A DNA stretch of 64,000 nucleotides from positions 1 to 64,000 of the forward strand of contig CAJNOJ010000298.1 in assembly GCA_905250025.1 (NCBI GenBank). The letters are read 5' to 3'. A model generated the notes under the pieces. It saw only the letters and a program-made list of their open reading frames with translations. It was not told where the DNA came from and searched no databases. Source of the stretch: Adineta ricciae (taxonomy: Eukaryota > Rotifera > Eurotatoria > Adinetida > Adinetidae). Shown one piece after another: positions 57,975 to 64,000 of this stretch (its first letter is position 1; every line of letters starts with the position of its first letter). The translations under genes were made by a program, and so were the position numbers.

Positions 57975-58839
57975 AAATTTATAATGATATATATAATCAC
58001 TACAGGATAGTTGCTCTTGTTAACTATGTTACTTTTATGTTATATCTTAATACAAGACGTTGTTCGATAAAAACACTTATTACGTAAAAATATGTGCAGG
58101 CTGCAAATAGGTCATATGTTTTATATGAGTGTTTTATCACGATAAAATGATTACTCATACTATTCGAAAGATTGTTTTTATGAATGTGAAGATTCGGCAG
58201 AATTTTCTCGAAGAAAATCCTCTACCTGAATAGTATAGACTCTATGCAGGAAAAAAAACTATGCTTCATATACATATTTTCATCACGTGTTGCATTTTGT
58301 TACATAGTGACATCATTTCATCTATACTTTCTTACGTTATACAGACGTACAATAGTTCACATATAATTCAAAGGCTTTTCTTTCTTTTTCTTATTCTTTC
58401 CATGTGTCATCTTTGTTACGTTGGTAACATTTCTTTACTCACCCTTATAAACTGACTATTTGCAAATAATAAAGGACATCCTTTCAGTTCGTGATTTTCT
58501 TTAAAAAATATTTCGGATAATGTTATATCTTATACACATGGAATGATTAAAATCTCAGTTTTAATTAAAAACCAAAATAAAACAACATATTTGATTCTAT
58601 CTCCATGATTTGAACTTATGATTAAAACACAGGTGTAACGATAATGATATCGTTCATCTCTTTCTGTTCTTTATCCTCTCACCTCTATATCATACTATCT
58701 CCGGGTCATATCTCTTTTTCCTCTTCTCTATATAAGCGCGTGTCTTATTGTGAAAGAGATACATTCTGGTCATGTAGAGTAGTCAATAAACATCGATACC
58801 GTGAGAAGCGGTCAGCTACTCAACCAGTTTGTCATTACA
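57975..58839. other. Intergenic region up to the assembly gap
   Basis: AT-rich, no recognised frame. Confidence 0.5.
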
Positions 58840-58937
58840 NNNNNNNNNNNNNNNNNNNNNNNNNNNNNNNNNNNNNNNNNNNNNNNNNNNNNNNNNNNNN
58901 NNNNNNNNNNNNNNNNNNNNNNNNNNNNNNNNNNNNN
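58840..58937. other. Assembly gap (98 N)
   Basis: Run of N. Apparent open frames that read through it on either strand are artefacts. It lies just downstream of the 3' end of the PrimPol gene. Confidence 0.99.
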
Positions 58938-59072
58938 TCAACTGAATATCATTAATTGTTTTTGAGATTGTATAGACATCTGTATGGATATGTATGAATC
59001 GAATGAACGAGAAGAGAAAACTTATCATTGATTGATGTAACAGTGAAAGTCTGTTTGGTCTGAAGTAACTAT

Positions 59073-60835
59073 TTATTTGATTGGAGTCCAAGTCAGTTTT
59101 GTATTGTTGCATTCAGAATCTTTACACCGAATTGTATAGTCATTGCTTCGCGTATCGATTATTATTGTAACGGAATTGCGTTTATGATGATCACCTTTTC
59201 TTGGACAATATCGAAAATTACCGGTAATATTGAAAAACAAAAGATTTCTATTGTAATCACCTGAAACGCATGAATAAATATATCCTGAATGATTAGGATC
59301 AGAGGTGATTAGTTTTTGAACAAACGCTCGATATTGATCAGGTTCTAAATTCGTGCTTGTTGAACGATTGTTGAATTTTTTGCAATGAAATTGCGATTCG
59401 TTCGATGACGATGGTCTTTTAGAGTTTGTGTTATGAGAAAAATAGGTGATGAAATGGTAATTCATAAGTTGCAACATCTCGACAATATTTTCGGATTTCA
59501 AAATGATATGAGATGAATTGTTGTGTTCCAAATGAAACTGATTGTTAATAAATGAAATTTGTGGCAAATGAAGTAAATCAGGATTATACGTGGTCAACGA
59601 TTTTGTCAGTATGTCCCGATAAGCGATTTCAGATTGATTACAAAATGGATAAATAGTTGACTGATGAAGAACATTATGCTTTCCCATTTTAATACAATCG
59701 AATAATCGAAATTGTTGATTTTTTGAATAAACGCTCAAGTCGATCGCTAAAGTCCATGTATTGGTTTTATTCATCACTACAAGATGTGCAATCTGTGAAA
59801 CACTTATGTGACAAATTGGTAGATAACATTGAACACATTGCGAACGTAGTGTAGCGATATGTGGAGAGATTATTTTGATCAAGTCAGATATAGAAGACTT
59901 GGGTAAGCCATCATCTATATTTACAAATGTGCATTTATGTTGAATAACAGCTAACAAGAGTAAATGAATGAAATTTTTAATGAAAACGCCGAGCATAATA
60001 TTATTTTCAAATAATAATGTAGGATTTGCATGAATTACGTGGTACGATGTTTTGTCGGGCGTCGATCTACAATTTGAAAACACAACGAGTATTAAAAGAA
60101 TGGTTGTTGGAATGAATTCTCAACATTAAAAAGAACGAGAACTACGAACACCTAGATCAATTTGAAGGAGTGATGATGATGGAACAGAATAGATAAGGAA
60201 AGATTTATATAGATTTTTTTTTGTCGAAACAGAAATGCATCTCGATTTTCTTATTTTGTTAATTCGTGAAGATATTCAATCTAGGTATGATAAAAGTCAG
60301 ATTCGAATCTCAGCCGGTTTCATTCAATCTCTAGCCTGGATATGACGTCGAACCGTTTGAAATTTGAGTTGAAAAATATTTAAATGAGAGCAAATTCATA
60401 GACTCACGCTTCTAAGACAAGAAATTGATTTAAAATACTTTCCAACAACCTATCATTTTGGAATGATGCATGATCAGAAAAATTTAAAATAGAATAGAAT
60501 ATCTCCAGACAACACATGATTCCAATATGATGATTTTGTATATCCGAGTTGTTCTCTATGCCATATTCGAAATCTATGTATGTTTTAGTCGTGCTCGTTG
60601 GAAAGATGATTTCATACAAAGCCCGTTCGTTTGCTGGAGATTTTTCATAAAGTAATATCAATTCATCTAAACTAAAATAACAGAATTGTCGATTTCCATT
60701 GTTTTTTTCAATTGCAATGGCGATATGTGTTTCATCGTTATTTGTTTTTGATAATTGTGCAGTTAAATCAGAGATACGATACACGAGTGTTTTGTGCGGA
60801 AAGAACTGCCGAAGTATTTGGTAAATCGTGTTCAT
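59073..60835 (-). CDS. PrimPol-like primase-polymerase (archaeo-eukaryotic primase)
   Basis: Two exons (60835 to about 60408, and about 60066 to 59073), joined across a GTGAGT donor and TGTAG acceptor, give about 473 residues. AEP motifs are in order: motif I TYIDFEYGI (DxE metal ligands), motif II SYHVIHANPT (SxH), motif III AIDLSVYSKNQQFRLF (Asp plus the PrimPol YxxNxxFRL signature). The C-terminus has a UL52-type zinc knuckle (RYCPRKGDHHKRN, then IRCKDSECNN; C-H-C-C). PrimPol re-primes stalled replication forks and tolerates damage, which would suit a desiccation-tolerant animal. The protein is shorter than human PrimPol (560) but complete in its motifs. The intron is about 340 nt, longer than most here. 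Confidence 0.82.
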
Positions 60836-61006
60836 GATACAATCTAGAACACAATTGGTTTTCCTTTTTTAATAAATATAATACACGAATGAATGTTTAA
60901 TAGTCTGATCTGAGATTCTGCAAACTAGATTATTTAAAAAAAAAAAAACCGAAAAGGCATGGTTTGTGATGCATCGCACCTTTAATACGTGTTTTATTTT
61001 ATCTGT

Positions 61007-63009
61007 TCAATCAGTATCACTATTTTCTGGTGTATTTTCAAATACATCAATGTATGCATAAGCAATACATCTCATCTTTGATTGATAAATTCCTATGTCG
61101 ATCAATTTTTGTTCATACAAAGTCTTTAAGCCAGACAAGCAAATATCACGAACAATATTCTTTCTTTTTCGAGGTCTTGTTGATCTGTTTTGTTTCTTTT
61201 CCTGTTCGAGTCGAATGATTGTTTGCTCATCATCTTTTCGAATTTGCATAATCCATTTCCAGATATTTGGTTTGGCAATTAACCGACTAAGAACAATCAT
61301 CAACCAATATGCAATTTTTTTCAAATGAAAAAGAAGACAATTAACTGCAACGAAAGGGCAAATAAAAAAAACTACCTGTTTACGTATCTATGATATCCCT
61401 CGATACTAATCAAAGAGACAACGATGTCAAAACAAGCATATCTAGCGTGAATAATTCAAAATATTACTGGTTATTTGTTCGTGGTCTATCAGTCAGAGTA
61501 GAATAATGATTCCAATTCGAGGAATTAAATCTCGCATTGACGATGTACGTTTTCTTTACATATTTGAAAAATGGAAGAAAATCAACATTGACCGATAAAA
61601 GCATATCGTATGATTCTTTGAATGCCCTATTGATTTCATTCGGTGGCAATAATGGTAATGATAAAATATTTGCCACTTGGCGTTTGATATCTTCTTTTTT
61701 CAAATCTTCGACCAAATCTATGCACATAAAATACTTCGATAAAAAAAAACGGTTTGATTTGAAACCAAACACAACAATAAAAGTCAATAACTATCGAACT
61801 CATAACAATTCAGCAAACATGAAAGAGTAGTTCTTAGTTGCAAACAAATCCATTTTCTTTTAACGATAAAGAAGTGTGCAAATGTGATTCAGGCGCATTT
61901 AGGTCTGGATGCTTTAACTCACGCATTTTTTTCAAATGTTTCATGATATTTTTCGCGAAATGGAAATGACAAAATAGTATTTTCGATTGAGGAAAAGTTA
62001 TCCGGAAGGCATTGTATGCCGCCATCTCGAAATCAATTAATATAGATGAAGGAGATAGTGCGAATCCATTTGAATCTGCATATTGAACTAACGATCGAAG
62101 AAGACATACGTAAGTCGTTTCATTTTTGTCTTCCAACGCCGCAAACAATACAGGCTTCATGGAAAACTCGTTATGCACGTGTATTGTATAAGATTGACCA
62201 AATAGTTTCGGTGCAGTTTTAAACGTACCATCTGCATTCCAAATACGAGATTGAGCTATTGTTTTGAAAGGAAAACAAAGAATCAAAGATACTTTAGGTA
62301 ATCCAAATCATCTGCAACTGAACAGCGTGTTCCTTCAGAAAAGATGTGAACGTTTCATTCCTCAGCACCCCTCAGATCTTAGTCAAGGATAATTATTCAT
62401 TAGGAGAATATCATTTTTTTGACACATACCGAGTTCTTTTAAAGCACTCAACGAACAAAAAGCCAATATTCGTGTCGGTATTCTCTGATCACAGAACAGC
62501 ATCATTTCGTCATATAGATTTTTCATGAAGTAATCCGGCACAATGAGATCTCGAATACATCTTGGATGTTTCGGCAAAACAGTTGATCGATCTCGATACA
62601 ATGTCGATCTTATTGTATCAAATATCGGTACTGATTCAGCAGTGCCATTGATGTGTCTCTAAATTGATCAAACGGAATCAAATGGCAACTCTATATTCAT
62701 TTTATGTACGTATTCCGAAACAAATTCTGTGTAAATCTGAGTAACTGGCTTGCCAACATCATTCCGAACCTCTTGTCTCATATGTTTGAAAGCGTTCATA
62801 ATAGATGCCGAACGTTTAACTTTATCATGATTGTGTTGTCCTCTTTGATTTTCAATCGTTTGATTTCTTATTGTGATGGATGATGAACAATATCGATTCG
62901 TACAAATCCATCTAATACTGCCATTCTTGTTATGTTTTTGTAATCGATAGAGATTGTCTTGGAAACGGATCACCTTCGAGCCTTTCTGACTATCAACAAT
63001 CGAATACAT
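61007..63009 (-). mobile_element. FLYWCH zinc finger / MULE transposase-type gene
   Basis: The minus strand encodes a Mutator-like transposase in several exons. A FLYWCH-type N-terminal finger (VIRFQDNLYRLQKHN, RWICTNRYCSSSITI, QRGQHNHDK) starts at 63009. A 51-nt intron follows, then RSTVLPKHPRCIRDLIVPDY and RIPTRILAFCSLSALKEL. Next is an intron of about 175 nt, then the DDE core IWNADGTFKTAPKLFG, ILIDFEMAAYNAFRITFPQS and FCHFHFAKNIMKHLKK. Further blocks are KRQVANILSLPLLPPNEI, NWNHYSTLTDRPRTNN and, at 61324-61007, NRSTRPRKRKNIVRDI. Two early in-frame stops vanish if the 51-nt intron is used. No terminal inverted repeats were found, so it may be a domesticated or immobile copy. The splice sites of the last two introns are not resolved. 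Confidence 0.7.
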
Positions 63010-63475
63010 CTTTTGATCGATAAAGCTGATTAATCAAAACAAAAAAAAACGTGAATTTCGTGAGCAATCAATCGATCTGTTTAATTCAATCAAAATATAA
63101 ATACATTGAATCGGAGAAAATGTCGAAATCGTTAAATATTACAGCTCCAATCCGTCTGTATAGAATAGAAAAAGGATCAATATGAGTTGCTTTCGCTCGA
63201 TCGTAGACCATAAGAACATTTGTTACTAAGAGGACTCCTTGAATGCTTATTAACATCTTTTTTAATGAACGTTATCTATTGGTTAGACAATCATTCAATT
63301 GCTGTATCGTATTGAAATAATAACAACGTGTCAAATTTTTTCTTTATTGATTCGATTTGAAATATATATTTAAAAAAAGAATCTCATGTCTGTATTGATT
63401 TCATGAACGAGCATTTATTGATATTATGTTATGAGTTGATTCAAACGATTGACAATGAAAACAATTATTCCTGTT
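63010..63475. other. Intergenic region, no supported gene
   Basis: AT-rich; no recognised frame. Confidence 0.5.
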
Positions 63476-63479
63476 CATT

Positions 63480-64000
63480 TCAGTTATCAATTGTAGAAAT
63501 AGAATCATTAGCTGATGAGCTCCGATCATTGCTCGATGATTTCATGTCTGTATTTGTTGAATAGGAATCATTTGTTGTCGTAATCAAAGTTTCTGATTCG
63601 CTTTCTAAACAATTGTGATAGTCTTCAAGTGTAATATCGAATTCTTTAAGGAAATTGACCATCGTTTTGTATTTTTCTGATTCTTGATCATCTGGTAGAG
63701 GATCTTTTGTGAATGACAATCGAGGTTTTCCGTGTTTTTTCTGCTTTTGTAATAAATGCGTTCCAATTTGGCAACTGCCCAAAAATATGAAAACTTTCTT
63801 GATATTTTCGACGTTGACACCAGGAATCTAATCAGAAAGTCATCTATTATCATCAATGATATTGATAAATTGTTTACTCGTAAAATTTGAGCAAGTCGCG
63901 TACTTGTAATTGTTTGCTTTCGATATTGTAAAATTTTCCTGATGATCGCATCGATTGTAGATACATCAAGTTGACCTTTATCCGAGGACGATGATGATAG
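63480..64000 (-). CDS. Unrecognised gene, 5' part beyond the window
   Basis: The right edge cuts a minus-strand gene. The visible part begins with a Ser/Asp-rich stretch, then TIDAIIRKILQYRKQTITST and LAQILR. A probable 48-nt intron (GTAAAC..GATTAG, about 63879-63832) follows, then a last exon with IPGVNVENIKKVFIFLGSCQ, IGTHLLQKQKKHGKPRLSF and an acidic/Ser-rich C-terminus ending at 63480. I do not recognise the family. Neighbouring the MULE gene, it could be part of a mobile element or unrelated. Confidence 0.45.

Noticed and set aside
58644..59112. Open frames crossing the N run on both strands
   Set aside because: They exist only because N is read as an unknown residue.

Overview
The window looks like bdelloid rotifer nuclear DNA (Adineta/Rotaria-like). 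This rests on AT-rich sequence, short GT..AG introns (mostly 45-80 nt), protein-coding exons on both strands, and gene families I know to be expanded in bdelloids: arginine ADP-ribosyltransferases with TPRs, TIR proteins of the lophotrochozoan type, F-box/LRR genes with one repeat per exon, rhodopsin-like GPCRs with degenerate DRY motifs, and FLYWCH/MULE transposase genes. The assignment is by recognition only; no search was run. An assembly gap of 98 N lies at 58840-58937.

Layout. 1-9 kb: a trypsin-like protease (minus), a small secreted-peptide exon, then a five-exon, truncated and catalytically degenerate paralogue of the spliceosomal helicase Brr2 (minus). 9.6-15.4 kb: a broken Shaker-type K+ channel abutting a broken ADP-ribosyltransferase/TPR gene, an intact GPCR, and a decayed ABCG2-like half transporter. 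18.7-26 kb: an F-box/LRR gene, an intact ADP-ribosyltransferase, an unrecognised decayed gene and a GH5 endoglycoceramidase. 27-36 kb: a TMEM272-like protein, a small heat-shock protein with two alpha-crystallin domains, two GPCRs flanking an unknown four-helix membrane protein, and an unrecognised decayed membrane gene. 36-52 kb: an ARM-TIR-SAM protein, a voltage-gated proton channel (Hv1), an ADP-ribosyltransferase-TPR protein, a nucleotidyltransferase, a dead cytochrome P450, a ubiquitin-like/PARP-like fusion and a membrane-anchored PARP. 53-64 kb: a sulfotransferase fragment, a DUF616 glycosyltransferase-like gene, a 194-bp foldback repeat, an RYamide-type neuropeptide precursor, the gap, a PrimPol primase-polymerase, a FLYWCH/MULE transposase gene and a partial gene at the right edge.

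How genes may work together (inference). Six loci encode, or once encoded, enzymes of folds that use NAD+: three ART loci, one PARP, one PARP-like fusion and one TIR protein. Together with the nucleotidyltransferase and Hv1, most of these sit at 36-52 kb. They look like an accessory, possibly defence or stress-signalling, neighbourhood rather than an operon. Decayed genes (K+ channel, ART, ABCG, P450, sulfotransferase) are interleaved with intact ones, which fits a dynamic accessory region. The most unusual intact-looking genes are the Brr2-like protein lacking its helicase motifs, the membrane PARP, the domain-shuffled ARM-TIR-SAM protein and the Hv1 with altered S1 and S4 residues.
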